Below are positions 41,572-53,621 of a DNA stretch of 64,000 nucleotides, piece after piece. Each line of letters opens with the position of its first letter. Position 1 is the stretch's first letter. A model generated the notes under the pieces. That model was not told the DNA's origin and ran no database searches. It saw only the letters and a list, made by a program, of their open reading frames with translations. The position numbers and the translations under genes are program-made. This DNA is from Lasiodiplodia sp. COLG20. Taxonomy: Eukaryota; Ascomycota; Dothideomycetes; Botryosphaeriales; Botryosphaeriaceae. The DNA is taken from contig VNWV01000007.1 in NCBI GenBank assembly GCA_009801085.1, positions 372,001 to 436,000 of the forward strand, read 5' to 3'.

Positions 41572-42198
41572 CGCAGCACTGCGACCCGGAGACGGGGAAT
41601 CCCGAAAGGCGGCAAGTCATGACACGCATGGAAGCGCAATTGCGTCATGAAAAGAAGATTATTTCCTAATCCCTGTCCCGTTACAAAACGGTGTACCGTT
41701 CCAAGAAACATGAACAGATGTGTGGACATTACCGCACTCGGTAGTTGTTGCCGGATCTCCGTCCAGAGACGGATCTTCTCCAGGCAGCATGATCCGTGGC
41801 CTCTCACTGCGACGACGAGTCTTTGCAAAATCTTACTATCGATTATGACACAGTGACAGCGTAAGCAGCGTGGTGAATCTGCTGGTACCCGTTTGGGCAA
41901 CCAACTGCTCGCTTAGTGGCGTTAGCGTGCATGGCGCAATTTGCTGTCACGATCACGCTGCCCAGCTATTTGCCCGCCAGACTAACTCACATTTTCAATT
42001 GGGACTGTACCTGGCATGAGTACTATCCACCCGAGGCGGAGATGACACCCAAAATATGGGCATCCCGCCCTCAATTGATAGACCCCCGGAGATATTCCGT
42101 GGACCGCAGCCCCACTTGTGATGTTTATAAGACGGGCTGAGTCTGATGAATTACTGACCAGGACTGTTCCTGCTTACTTCGGGCGCCTAGCAATTGCC
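41572..42198. other. Intergenic region and sulfatase promoter
   Basis: This 627-bp stretch sits between the HET stop and the sulfatase start, with TTTATAAGA near 42122-42130, about 75 bp 5' of the sulfatase ATG, as a plausible TATA element. Nothing else is recognisable. Confidence 0.45.
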
Positions 42199-44245
42199 AT
42201 GAAGCTGTCAACTCTGGGACTTCTCCTTGGCGGCGCTCTTGCGTCTGCCAAGCAGCCAAATATCCTCTTTGTCTTGACTGACGATCAGGATTTGCACATG
42301 AACTCTGTGGAGTACATGCCTCTTCTCCGGGTAATTGCGCCCCCGAAACTTTCTTTCATCCCCGGGCTGACCTCGGTTTGCTTCCAGAAACACATTATAG
42401 AACAGGGCACCACATTTGCAAAGCACTTCTGCACTGTGGCCATCTGCTGTCCGTCGCGCGCAAACCTATGGACTGGACATGCTGCTCATAACACCAACGG
42501 TAAGGGACGAGCGTATTTTTCACAAAAGGAGCTCTCAACTGACATGAATTAGTCACGGACGTCTCTCCGCCTTACGGTATGATCTTGCAGTCCAACTCCA
42601 CTGTAATTGAATTCTGACAACGCCAAAGGCGGCTTCCAAAAGGTCATTTCCGAGGGCTGGAACGACAACTACCTTCCTATCTGGATGCAAGATGCTGGGT
42701 ACAACACCTACTACTCCGGAAAGCTTTGGAACGGTCACACCGTCTCCAACTACAACGAGACCTTTGCCAAGGGATTCAACGGCTCCGACTTCTTGCTCGA
42801 TCCGTACACTTACAAGTACTACGACGCAGTCATGACCAGGAACGGAGAAGAGCCTGTCAGCTATGCCGGAAACTACTCGACGGACGTCATCAAAGACAAG
42901 ATTCTTGGTTTCTTGGATGAGGCTCTTTCCCACGAACGCCCCTGGTTCGTCGTTGCTGCTCCCATTGCCCCGCACTCGACGACGACCACGGACCCGGCAA
43001 CGAACTCGACGTACTTTGACTTTGCCCAGTATGCGCCTCGCCATGCCCACCTTTTCAAGAACTACACGATCCCAAGAGATACCAGCTTCAATGCCAAGGT
43101 CGAAGGCGGTGTCAGCTGGATCAAGAACCTTGCCCCTCTCAACGCCTCTGTTATCGAGTACAACGATGAGTTCCAAAGGTCCAGGTTGAGGGCTCTCCAG
43201 GCCGTTGACGAGATGATTGAGGCGTTTGTGGAGAAGCTGGACGATGCCGGCGTCCTGGACGATACGTACATCATCTTCAGCACTGACAACGGCTTCCACA
43301 TCTCGCAACACAGGATGACGCCTGGAAAGGAGTGCGGATTTGGTATGTTCTTTTGCTATTTTCCGTGGATTACGAGGCTAACACAGGAGTGGCTAGACAC
43401 GGATATCCACATTCCCCTCGCCATCCGTGGCCCCGGTATTGCCAAGGGCGCGACCATCGAGGCCGTCACCAGTCATACCGATATTGCTCCTACGATTCTC
43501 GAGCTTGCGGGAGCTCCTAAGCAGCTTGATGGCAAGGTCATCCCTCTTACGACTGAGAAGGCCGAAAATGGAACATATGAGCACGCCGCCATTGAGTATT
43601 GGGGAAGGGTATGTTCCATGAAGTCGAACCTGCATTGCACCAGCTGATCAAATGAAGGCCTTGATCGAGGGAATCTATTTCAACCCCGTCGGTTCCCGGA
43701 ACATTTACAACAACACCTACAAGGGCCTCAGGCTGGTTGGAGATGATTATAGCATCTACTACAGCGTGTGGTGCACGAATGAAGCAGAATTCTACGATGT
43801 GAAGGTTCGACGCTTGTTCTGCTCTCCAGAAATTCAGTCTCTAACGTATCATTAGACCGACCCTGGCCAAATCTACAACCTGGCTTCCAATGCCACCGCC
43901 AAATCCAACTACCAGCTGGCCGGGCGTTCGTTGGAGCAGGTCATCTCCCGTCTTGATGCGCTCATGATGGTGGTGAAGTCCTGCAAGGGAGTCGCATGCA
44001 CCAAACCGTGGGCAGAGCTTCATCCCAGCGGGAATGTCCAGTCGCTTACTGATGCTCTGAATGCCGAGTACGACAGCTTCTACAGCAAGCAGCCGAAGGT
44101 GGCTTTCACATCTTGCGAGATGGGCTACCTTATCGGCGCGGAGGGACCCCAGGAGTTCAACCAGTACAACGGCGCGAGGATGGAGTCAAAAATTGACGGC
44201 CGTGAGGTCTTCCTCTACGGAGACGACTGGCACTTCTACACGTAG
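42199..44245 (+). CDS. Secreted type I sulfatase (arylsulfatase-like)
   Basis: Seven exons (42199-42330, 42388-42499, 42553-42576, 42629-43342, 43397-43608, 43658-43804 and 43856-44245) give 576 aa. Exon 3 is only 24 nt. A signal peptide (MKLSTLGLLLGGALASA) precedes the metal-site start PNILFVLTDDQD. The sulfatase signature CCPSRANLWTG at 64-74 matches C-x-P-S-R-x3-x-T-G, with Cys64 the residue turned into formylglycine. FSTDNGFHISQHRM and IPLAIRGPG are later family motifs. Many N-glycosylation sites fit secretion. The enzyme hydrolyses sulfate esters; the natural substrate (choline sulfate, aryl sulfate or sulfated sugar) cannot be told. Such genes in fungi usually respond to sulfur starvation. 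Confidence 0.9.
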
Positions 44246-45298
44246 ATATTCATGTAGTTATACGAATACCGTAATGGATGTATATATGAACGAGTCTTTC
44301 AGACCATTTCCCCACCCGTTCCGGGGGACAAAACGAAGACAAAAAATCTTTGCCCACACCCAGAATCGAACTAGGGATCTTCGCATTGCATAGAGACATA
44401 CGAGTGCGACGCTGTACCACTAAGCCATGCGGGCGACGATGGTGTTGAGTCCGCCTTGTTGGTGTACTATACTGTGAGGCAACAAGGCAGGCGCGACTTG
44501 CTGCAGCTTCATCGAACGGCAGCGGACCCGTGCTTGTGGTAAGGTTTAGCGCTCCCGGCCCCTGCAACCAGGAACTGACCTGCAGAGGTACGTCATTTGC
44601 GGGTACTCGAGTCGAGAGCAATCTTATCACTATCTTCGTAAGATGTTCGTATCGTTGAAAGGGGTTTGCGCCTGGAAATCATTTGGGCTGTGGGGCAGCG
44701 TCTTAGCCGATGCTGGTCACCCAGAGGAATGCGATGCCCGTACGATTACTCGTTTTGTTTTAAGCATTTCAAGACTGCAATTACATCTCTAAAGAGCGGG
44801 TGCTCCGATGTTCGCCAAGGAGTATGCATGAGAGACCATCGAGACTCGGTGCTTCCCCTCCACCTTACTACCAAAACATTCAGCTGGGATGCATTGTAGT
44901 AATGTAATCACAGAGGATTGCAAGGATAACATGCTTCTTGACTCATTCTTACAGCCATAGCTAGATCCTATGGTAATTGGTATCTAGACGTACAAGTAGC
45001 GTGAGAATTCTCTCAACCCAACTCCCCGGGTAAGTATCTTACGAAACACGCCTTCAAAGGGGAGAATACTCTACAATCTACCATGGATCCTTTGTTCCAC
45101 TACGGAACAGTCGAGCAACAACCGGACATTCCGGACATTTGCGCAAGCATTGTGATCCAGTGGTATCTTAGTTGGATATCTGAACCCCGTGATGTTTGGT
45201 TGTTCTTGCATCTCCTGGCTGGCAGTGGTGTCCATAGCACATACGCAAATTTATGTTACAATTCATCAATCTACATTCTCACGTTCTGATGAATCCCT
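44246..45298. other. Intergenic region containing a tRNA gene
   Basis: Convergent 3' flanks of the sulfatase and the GH125 gene. Besides the tRNA-Thr gene, no coding content is recognisable; short open frames here are chance. Confidence 0.5.
44351..44434 (-). tRNA. tRNA-Thr(CGT) with a 12-nt intron
   Basis: Read on the minus strand the gene folds as a full cloverleaf. The acceptor stem is GCCCGCA/TGTGGGC with one G-T pair and discriminator A. The D arm contains GGCTTAGTGGTACAGC (box A region). The anticodon stem is TCGCA/TGCGA, and the T arm is CCTAG-TTCGATT-CTGGG (box B). The anticodon loop is 19 nt instead of 7; a 12-nt insert right after position 37 (TGTCTCTATGCA) is where nuclear tRNA introns lie. 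The remaining loop is CTCGTAA, giving anticodon CGT, which reads ACG (Thr). No CCA is encoded, as expected for a eukaryotic nuclear gene. It was found by eye, so an isotype check with a tRNA model would settle it. Confidence 0.88.
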
Positions 45299-47059
45299 TC
45301 ATGCGATCTTGTAAGGCTTGGAGCCGTGCCCGAAGAGGAGGTGAGGTTTGCGTTCTGCCAAGTCGAGGATTGTTTGTGCGAAGACGGAGTTTGCCCAAGC
45401 AAACCAAGGCCCTGATACCAAAATTAGTTTCCGCGGCGTCATTACATATCGATGAGGAAGAGACTTACTGGTATAGCTCTTCAGATAATTGACATCGACG
45501 CTTTCGTGCACCAAGCCAAGCTTGCTAGCCGCCTTTACATAGTTAATGGCCTCCGTGATCTCTTCATCGTCATCAGAAGTCATGGCTTGAACCAATAAGC
45601 TCATCGGCCAGGCATTCTGAAGACCAATATGCGGACCGCCAATGCCCTCGAAAGCTTTGCCTTTGAGGTAATAGGGATTCCCCTGCTTCTCCAAGATCAT
45701 TTTCCTGGTGTTTTGATATATCTGGTCCTTGGCATCGACAAAGCCAAGTAGAGGGAGCGCCAAGAGCGATGGAAGGTTCGCATCGTCCATCAAGATTGAG
45801 GAACCGAAGCCGTCGACTTCAAATGCAAAAACATCACCGTACTTCTTGTGGTGGACAACGCCGTGTTCCCACACACCCGCCTCGATTGCTTCACTGTACA
45901 ACATGACTTTCTTCGAATACTCGATAGCCTTGGCACCACCAACTTTCTCGAGCATCTTTGCACAGCGTTTCAACTCGACGGCCATCATAGCATTTGCAGG
46001 GATGAGATAGCCGAGGATGGTCGCGTCGTCACTCGGCCGGAATGCACTGCGTACCAAGCCGGTGCCAGCATTGAGAGGGTTGCCAATTCCGCCAAGATTG
46101 AGCGTCTCGGTTCCAGCGTCGGTATGGCGCTTGAAGGTATACTCATTCTTCCTAAAGTCGCCGTTCTTATCGAAAGTTGGCCTTGATTGTTGATCGAGAA
46201 CATCCAGGAGCGTGTTGAGTGCGGTATACCAGCGTGTGTTCACGAACTCAGTAGATCCGGTATGGCTGTGGAATTGGTTGGCGAGCGAGAGGAAATGTGC
46301 CAACGAGTCCAACTCGTACTTGCACTCGAAGACAAAGGATGGTTCGTAGACTGGATGAACGACATCATCCATGCCATTGTTCGAGGGCGAGAGCTTACTC
46401 GGAGGGGGTGGCTGAAAAGCATTGCAATACGGGGATCCGATAACAAACTCAGCCTGGGTGTTGATTGCGCCCAAGATTAGGCTTTCGATAGCCTTGTCCT
46501 TCTTAGCCAATTTCTGGTACTGGGCAAGTTGATTGGTCGAGTCTCGTAGCCATTCGGCATTGATGTCTCCAGTAACGATGAAACTTTGGGCGCCTTGCCA
46601 TGGCGCGCGCATGTTTGGCATTATCGTCTTGTCCCCTTCAACGTGCCAGCGTACCGTTGTGTCCAACGTGTTCGGAAAGGCATTCTCGAAGATTCGAGCC
46701 AGGTCTTTGTCCACCATCCTTTGCTTCAGCTCATCTATGATTTCCTCAACAAGCGGGGATTCGAATGTGCGACACACAGCGGCCGGGCGCTGGTAGGGGA
46801 GTTCCATCGGACCCTCGCTGTAGGGCGGGCTGTAGTACAGCAGGAGTTAGCGAAAGCTGGCATCTTCTGGGATGGGCGACACATACTGACGGTGCCTTGC
46901 GTAGGCAGTGTAATCAGGGCAAGCCTCACGGGCTTTAGCATTGTCGATGGATGCCTTCAGCGCGTGCTGGCCGCCTTTCTTGTCGGAAGCGGCGTGCACG
47001 CTGGGCAGCGCCGCGACTGCCAGCAAGATGAGGCGCAGACATCTGGTGGGCAAGTGCAT
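45299..47059 (-). CDS. Secreted GH125 exo-alpha-1,6-mannosidase
   Basis: Exons 47059-46887, 46829-45469 and 45411-45299 give 548 aa. The start chosen gives a clean signal peptide (LPTRCLRLILLAVAALPSVHA); an ATG 27 nt upstream is also in frame. The family pattern is clear: PPYSEGPMELPYQRP and CRTFESP near the N-terminus, FIVTGDINAEWLRDSTNQL (metal-free active-site aspartate region), a GTGLVRSAFRPSDDATILGY segment, and YTRPWFAWANSVF across the last intron. GH125 enzymes (formerly DUF1237) remove alpha-1,6-linked mannose from the non-reducing end, acting on mannans and N-glycans outside the cell or in the secretory path. It is followed on the same strand by a Zn2Cys6 regulator, 327 bp upstream. 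Confidence 0.93.
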
Positions 47060-47386
47060 GGTCGACGGGTGAGAGAGGGAGGACAAGCGCGTCTGTTCAA
47101 GGCGTCATGGTTCGCAGTGGATGAGACTGGAGCTGTTGTGGAGATGTGGAGCTTGTTCCTGCGGCAGCGGGAGCTATGTAGGGCCCGCGCCGGATGCCGA
47201 GTCATGCATGATCCGCCGATCTGAACGCCGAAGTCCAAACGCCTGTTGTAATAATAGCCCATGGGAACTACAGAGGTAAAAACAGCTCTAAAATGCCACC
47301 AGCACCTAGAAACCGCTGCCACACGCCCATCCAAATGCTTTATTCGCACACACAAAAATCCACCCTGCGCTACATGTATTCATAGC
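47060..47386. other. Intergenic region, GH125 promoter
   Basis: A 327-bp stretch containing the GH125 promoter and the 3' flank of the neighbouring Zn2Cys6 gene. No specific element stands out. Confidence 0.45.
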
Positions 47387-49696
47387 TCATGAAAACCGGG
47401 CGTTCATGCTTCCTCCTGGTAATGTCTCCCACGCAGTATTTAGACCCATATCGTCAGCCATTGCTACCGTTGTGCTCGCAGCCAAGTTTCCAGACGTCGC
47501 TTGCCCAAGCTGATAGATCCTCCGGTTCGACGCTCCGCTAGATGTTGGCCACCCTGGACTTAGCTGTTGGTAGCTATTACCGTCGGAATATCCATACGAC
47601 TGCGAACCTCCTGCTGTCGACCCGTCAAAGTACGTTGCTGGTGACGATCCGGACACTGAGTCTGTTTCAGGGCTGCCCGTGGCATTCCACATCCCATACC
47701 CGTTGTTCATATCTTGTTTCTGCTGCTGTGATCGAACGTAAAGTTGGGTCAATAGAGCCGCCGCATCCTGCTGGAACCGGTCGCGCCAATTGATGTAACC
47801 AAAGCGATTTCCAAGACGCGCTAGGATAGCCGAGAAGTTGTTGATGGTATTGATGGCTTTAACCACCTGGTTCTCATTACTCCCACCTCTCGATTCCGGG
47901 AATGGTGGCGGTAATGCGTCACTACCACTTGACATAGGATCTAGGTAATCGTCGGTCGTTGATGTAGACGTTGCTCGTGACGCTATTGGACGTGGTCCCT
48001 CCAAGAGCGACTCCTGGTTCCTCGAGAGCACATCCACAAACTGGCGACCGGTCATGTACGCTCTCATAGCGTCATAGAACGTGACGGGCATCTTCTCACT
48101 CGATTCCTCGGACAATACTGCTAGCATCCTTGACGAATACGTGGCGCAATGCTCGACGATAAGCCGTTGAGCATAGTCGCCAATCCTGGGGCAGCGTGGA
48201 CTTGGCGAGAGTATGTAGACATAGCTGTAAAGAAGCTCGAGCTCGAAATAGGTACGGGAGGCTGGCGAGATCTTCTGCGAAAGTTTCGTGAACCAGGACG
48301 CCATCGAATTGTAAATCTTCCACAGGCGAGGGTAAGGGTCTGACCAAGCGTCACGTTCCGACTGGAAGAGATCAGTGTACCAGGCTGACTGTATCTGGCG
48401 TAAACGGAAAAGATCAAGGGCTGATTCGAATGACTGACCCCATTGGTTCAACGAAGCAGTCTTCAAGGCAGAAGACCCGCCGCTAGAGAACGGGAGTGCG
48501 ACGTTGGCCGAGTCATCGGAGAACGAAAAAGACCTGGTTTGAACCAATGAAGTTTCCCTGAGGGCACACTATTAGCCTCCCAGCCAAGAAAAGAGACAGA
48601 GGGGTGCTCACCTGTCGATGGCATACAAACAATGATATACGCGCCTTCGAAGCTCCAGTTTGGGCTTACTCATCGAGGCGCTCTTTGAGGGATCCACGTG
48701 CATACCGAGGTCAACCATTGCTCGGGACGCAGCGCCAACCAAGGTCCAACTGTCGAAGTGATGCGGATCGAGCATCGAGTACTGTGCCAGGAGCAACATG
48801 GCCTGTATACTCGCAACAGAGCCCGGCCGGAGCACAGCCTCTGCATGCTCGAGGGCTGCGTTGACGTGACCTATAGCATCACTGTAGTGCACATCTCCGC
48901 GTTGCTCCGAGTAACTGATGGACGAAATGGCAAGGACCATGCGGAGCGTCCAGACATCGATGGGAGAGGCGGTACGCTGGTCGGGCTGGTAGACGGCGTC
49001 GACGGAGCCATAGAAACTAGTCTCATCCAGGATGGGCAGGAGCACGAACATGGTGTTGAGGTAATGCTGGATCTGGGGGGTGATGGCATATCGTGGGGGA
49101 AGGCTTTTGGCCATTCCCGAGGGCAAAGGCTCCTTGGACGAGGCAGACAGAATGAGGCGAGCATAGGACATGGCGGACGTAAATCCGTAGAAATCGCGGG
49201 CTGTGGCGTTGACTGACCTGGAGGGGCTCAGCGGGCGGTTACAAGCGAGCGGGAAGTAGGCTTACAGCAGCCCAAAGTCAGAGACGAGGTCGTTGATGTC
49301 GGCCTCCTCCTTGCGGCGAGCGGCCTTGTCCGTGGCCTTGGAGGCCTCGGGCGAGGGCGCGGGACGGGGAGTGTGGTGGACATCAGGATCGGTCATGGTC
49401 ACGGACGAGTGGCGGCGCGAGCGGGCTTCCTGCAGGCGCTTCTCCAGCTTCTCGACGCGGGCCTCCAGCGTGGCAACATAGCTGCGCTCCTTGCCGCGGG
49501 CGAACTGGTCGTTGGTGCTGGAGCACTCGGCGGCGCGGTTGGCCTTTTCGCAGGCGGTGCAGGCGGGTAGCTTGCCATCACACTTGACCTTGGCGCTGCG
49601 GCATCTCGAGCAGGCGGCGACGGGCCGGCTGACGCGCAGCAGCGGCGTCTCAAGCACCATCAGAGCGCTGTCTGGCGCGGCGTCGTCTGGAAACAT
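47387..49696 (-). CDS. Zn2Cys6 transcription factor, Fungal_trans domain
   Basis: Exons 49696-49266, 49217-48612 and 48557-47387 give 735 aa if translation begins at MFPDDAAPDS; ATG 49660 is an alternative, and an upstream exon ending near 49750 cannot be ruled out. The zinc cluster is C29-x2-C32-x6-C39-x6-C46-x2-C49-x8-C58, followed by a coiled coil (YVATLEARVEKLEKRLQ) for dimerisation. The middle domain has the usual landmarks (MFVLLPILDETSFYGSVDAVY, SIQAMLLLAQYSM, LVGAASRAMVDLGMH then ELRRRVYHCLYAIDRE). The Ser/Gly/Gln-rich tail is likely the activation region. The target genes are not known. It is head to head with a second Zn2Cys6 gene and tandem with GH125. Confidence 0.88.
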
Positions 49697-50142
49697 GTCA
49701 ATCAATGCGCGGACGTGCGTGGGCGAGGCGGCGCACAGGCGCGGCGGCTCACCTGGGGTCTTGATGCGGGCGGGGTGTCGGGCGGCGTGGGGTATCACAA
49801 CGTGGGCGGGTTACGCGGACGTGCGCAAACGGCACCGCAGGCAGCAGGTCGGGCAGGTCGGGCAGGTCGTTGGAGCAGTTTGGGGGCAGTCGGGCCGCCG
49901 AGAGGTGATGATGCGGTTCTAGGCGACGCGGACGGGAGCCTATCACCGGAGCCGTAGTGCAGCCCAGCCCGGCGTGCCTGCTCGCGAGCCTGGCGCCCGG
50001 CCCTGCGGCTTGACGATCCCGCCTGCCCTGCGAGGCTCGTCCCAGCCCAGTCCCAAGTGCCGCCCGCGACTGCTCGACCTCCGCCATGGCCCCGTGCGGC
50101 CTGTCCTCTCTCCCAGTCTCGAGGCCCGCCCCAGCGTAGACC
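49697..50142. promoter_or_regulatory. Shared promoter of two divergent Zn2Cys6 genes
   Basis: A 446-bp GC-rich stretch lies between two zinc-cluster regulators transcribed away from each other. It includes a GGTCGGGCAGGTCGGGCAGGTCG tandem motif near 49846-49870, which repeats a 10-bp unit (GGTCGGGCAG). CGG-type triplets of the kind zinc clusters bind are common here, but the whole stretch is GC-rich, so this is weak evidence. Confidence 0.45.
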
Positions 50143-52777
50143 ATGGAAGCCGCCCACGCCGCCGCGCACCCCTCCTCCGCCCCGCCAGGCAAGCGCGCCG
50201 CCGGCGACGCGCACTCGGGGCCCCGCATCGCCCACACGCTGACGGCCTGTGTGCGCTGCCGCACCGTACGCTCCCACTCTCGCCGCTGTCGCCACCCTGC
50301 TGACCGAGTGCTGCCAGAGGAAAACAAGATGCGATCCCGGCCTGCCCCGCTGCGGACCCTGCGAGCGCAACAACGCCCATTGCGAGTACTTCGACCCTGC
50401 CAAGAACGCAAAGATCCCGCGCAACTACGTCGTCCATCTGCAGCACAAGGTCCGCGATCTCGAGCGCCAGCTGGAGGAGCTGGAGAAGGATGACTACGAG
50501 CCTGATGCCGAGGACGTCGTGCGCGGCGCTGCCGCCGTGCGCATCCACGAGAGCGACGAGAACCGCTTCCTGGGCCCGTCGAGCGGCATTGCCATCGTGA
50601 AGCTGGTCATGCAGCTTGCCAAGCAGTTCACCGATTCCAAGAGCATATCCGATATCGTCCCCGACTCGCATGCCCGCTTCGTCAAGGAGCGTTTCCGTCA
50701 AGAGGATGCCAAGCCCACGTCCAAAGTCTACCCGCTCGTGAGCGATGTCGCTGCCGAGGAGTTGCCAACGCGCGACCTGACGAATCTGCTCGTACAGCTC
50801 TTCTATCTCAAAGGCGAGTCTTCCCATGAGCCTGTACGTGCTGCGTCTGACACTGTGTGCTTGCAGTCCAGCCCATGTACCCCATCGTCCACGAGCCGTC
50901 CTTCTTACAAGACGTCGAAGCCGTTTACAATAATGCCGCCAACTCCTACCAGAACTTCATGGTACGCATGGTCATTGCCATCAGCTTGCAGAAAATGGAC
51001 ACCCAGTACGCTGGTTTAGCCGATGCATATTATCTCGCAGCCTTGCGCTACCTTGAGGATGCGGTCAAACCAATGGACTTGGGCACAATCCAATGCTTCT
51101 GCCTCATTGCCGGCTACTCTCTGACCACACCTACCCGTACCGCTGTATACTACATCGTGGGCCTGGCCGTGAGATTGGCCGAGGCGCTTGGGTTGAACGA
51201 GGAAAAGACCGTCGTACTAGGGAAAGGAGGAAAGCTAGCCGACCCTCTCGAGGTGGACATGAGACGGCGTGTTTTCTGGTGTATCTTGACCATGGACCTT
51301 GGCCTGGCACATAGCTTGGGCCGTCCGGCAATTATGGCGACCCGCCAAGAGCATTTTGACCTCCAGTTCTTCTCCATGGTCGAAGATCACTATATCCAGC
51401 CTTCTGGCATTTCGCCCGCTCAGCCTTGCCTCAAAAAATGGATTGCCATCCACTTCTTCCGGATGAGGCTGTTGCAATTGGAGATTCGGAGAAAATTGTA
51501 TCAGAAGAAGAGACCAGAGCCGAAAGACGATCAGGACCCTTGGTTTCAGCAGATGGAAGCGAAACTGATTGCTTGGAGAGACACGAGCCCCGAGGTTGAT
51601 GGTGGATCCGGTCTCAACAAAGTCTGGTGCGTATCTCGCGCTGTCCGCGGTTGCACACATAATATGCTAACGATCTTCGCCGTGATACAGGTTTGTTGGC
51701 CGTTACAATACGATGATCGTCTTCCTGTTCCGCCCCTCGCCACAAGTATCCCGCCCCTCTGTTCGGGCTGCAACTCAATGCTACGATGCTTGTGAATACA
51801 ACATTTACATGCAACGCAAGCAGATTGAGACGAGAAGCGTCGAACTTACTTGGATCTTTACTCAGTCCATTTTCATGGCCATCAACACCATGCTATGGTC
51901 GCTTTCATACGCCGAAGTCCGTCGTATGCACTCTCGAGAGGATGTTGAACGCCATCTTAAAGTTGCATTGGATGCTATCGACTTGGCTTCCGAGCGGTGG
52001 CCTGGTGTCGCTTCTGCCAGAGTCCTCTATCAAAACCTCATCGAGGCCTGCCTCAAGGTGTACGAAAAGAAGGGGGACGTTCCGATATCTGCCACATCTC
52101 CGTCCGACAGTGCTTCAGCTGCATCTCCGAGCATAAGAGACGATGGCAGCACCAGATCCCGAACAATGAGTCCAGCAACAGTATCTTCCGGGTCACTATC
52201 AACTCCCCCAGAGCGCCCCGACGCGCCTTTCGGCTACATCTCTCCCCAAACCAAACTCGACTTCAATATGAACAATGACCAGAATCAGACGGGCTTCCCA
52301 ATCTATCAATCACCGCAGCATCTTCAGTCGACGCAGTCTACGCCAACAAACTCCATAGCAATGACAGCCGATATGAGCTCACCAAGTAGCATGACCAACA
52401 TATCAAGTCCCGGATTTGACCAGCAAATGCAATATAATCCGGTACCGGTGTCTTTCCCGGATTTACCGACATGGTCGCCTTCTTTCACAACCTCTCAAAC
52501 TCCAGATGCATTCGGCCAGCAAATGCCACATCAGCGATACCAGAACTCTGTGGAAGACTTCTCGGGAGCGCCGCTTGCAACAGCTGTTGGAGCTTTGTAC
52601 AGCGATTACCTGGGAAATGAGCAGCCTTCATGGAGTATGGAAAGGTCCGGTGTAGGGCTGAACCAAGCACAACAATTTGAGCTTCTGGAAAGCCTTCAAA
52701 CTCATGGGCCAGAGCAGATTGAGAGCATGATTGAGGAAAGCAACGCTTTGTTTGCGCCATCGTCGCGGCCATACTGA
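50143..52777 (+). CDS. Zn2Cys6 transcription factor, Fungal_trans domain, with GC-AG intron
   Basis: Exons 50143-50265, 50318-50813, 50867-51626 and 51691-52777 give 821 aa. Intron 1 splits the zinc cluster C36-x2-C39-x6-C46-x6-C53-x2-C56-x6-C63 between Thr41 and Arg42. A coiled coil follows (VVHLQHKVRDLERQLEELE). The fungal regulatory domain includes FYLKVQPMYPIVHEPSFLQD, YYIVGLAVRLAEALGL, DMRRRVFWCILTMDLGLAHSL and GRPAIM. The tail is rich in Ser, Pro and Gln. Intron 2 starts with GCGAGT rather than GT: only this join gives the LKVQPMYPIVHEP run known from this group. It is a regulator of unknown targets, paired head to head with the preceding zinc-cluster gene. Confidence 0.88.
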
Positions 52778-53621
52778 TAGTCCTTGCCGCGCCTTTCGGG
52801 TCCATAGCGTTGGACAATACTAACTACTCTGGGGAAATGCTCGCTCCAATACGCTGGCTGTTGTGCATTGCGCTAGCGCATGATGCTCGTGCCAAGAGGT
52901 TCGAGACCGAGCCTGGGTCGCTCAATTTGACCGCCCACCACGCCTATTTCTGCCAAATACTGGACGCTCAGGAAAGAAGGGCTGCGAAACTTTTGCCACA
53001 CTAATCGCGAGCGAAACCTTGCAACCTAGAAATACTCAAAAGACATCACTGAGCTCACGCGACCCCCCTGAGGCGTTCGGCACAGGAAAGAAGCATCATT
53101 AGGTCGATCAGGCCTTTTGCCATGCTCGCTTGCTCTCATATCCAAGAGGTCTCTACCTTGGCTGAAAGCACGGCTGTACTCATATGGAAGCCTTCCCATT
53201 TCACGTTTGTCAATTTTCCGAATACCCGGTTACGAAAGTTCTCAATACCAGAAAGGTAGTCTTAACGGCTGATTGACTGACAATGCATATACACAATCAA
53301 AAAAAAGCGCGGATTAGGATCGGGGTTGGCGGCGTTTGGAGACAGGGTGTTAAGGGACTAGTTTCATTTTATTGCAGTGTTAGGCCTCAGTTTTATCTCC
53401 TGTCAGTTCATCTTCACATAGAATGCAGGTATGGGAAGAGCTAGCGCTTCTGTCGGGGAGTTGACCCATGGACGTTGCTACGTCCTCCGATATCTGAGAT
53501 AAGAGAGGCCTGAAGAAGAGGCCTTCATCCACCTCCTCAGAAGATAGCTGCTAGGTGACCGCCTCAATGATCCGTGCAACGCCGAAAAGACGTGCTCCCC
53601 TCTTCCAGCTGGACAACCTAC
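52778..53621. other. Convergent 3' flanks
   Basis: An 844-bp stretch between the ends of the zinc-cluster gene and the VPS9 gene. An open frame at 52810-53004 has no domain and is likely 3' UTR of the former. I see no repeat or RNA gene. Confidence 0.5.

Noticed and set aside
42553..43311. A 252-codon minus-strand frame opposite the sulfatase
   Set aside because: The plus strand carries the sulfatase motifs and introns here. The antisense frame has only biased Val/Arg/Gly content.
50833..50866. GT-AG intron starting at GTACGT 50833
   Set aside because: It would be only 34 nt and would put the following family motif out of frame.
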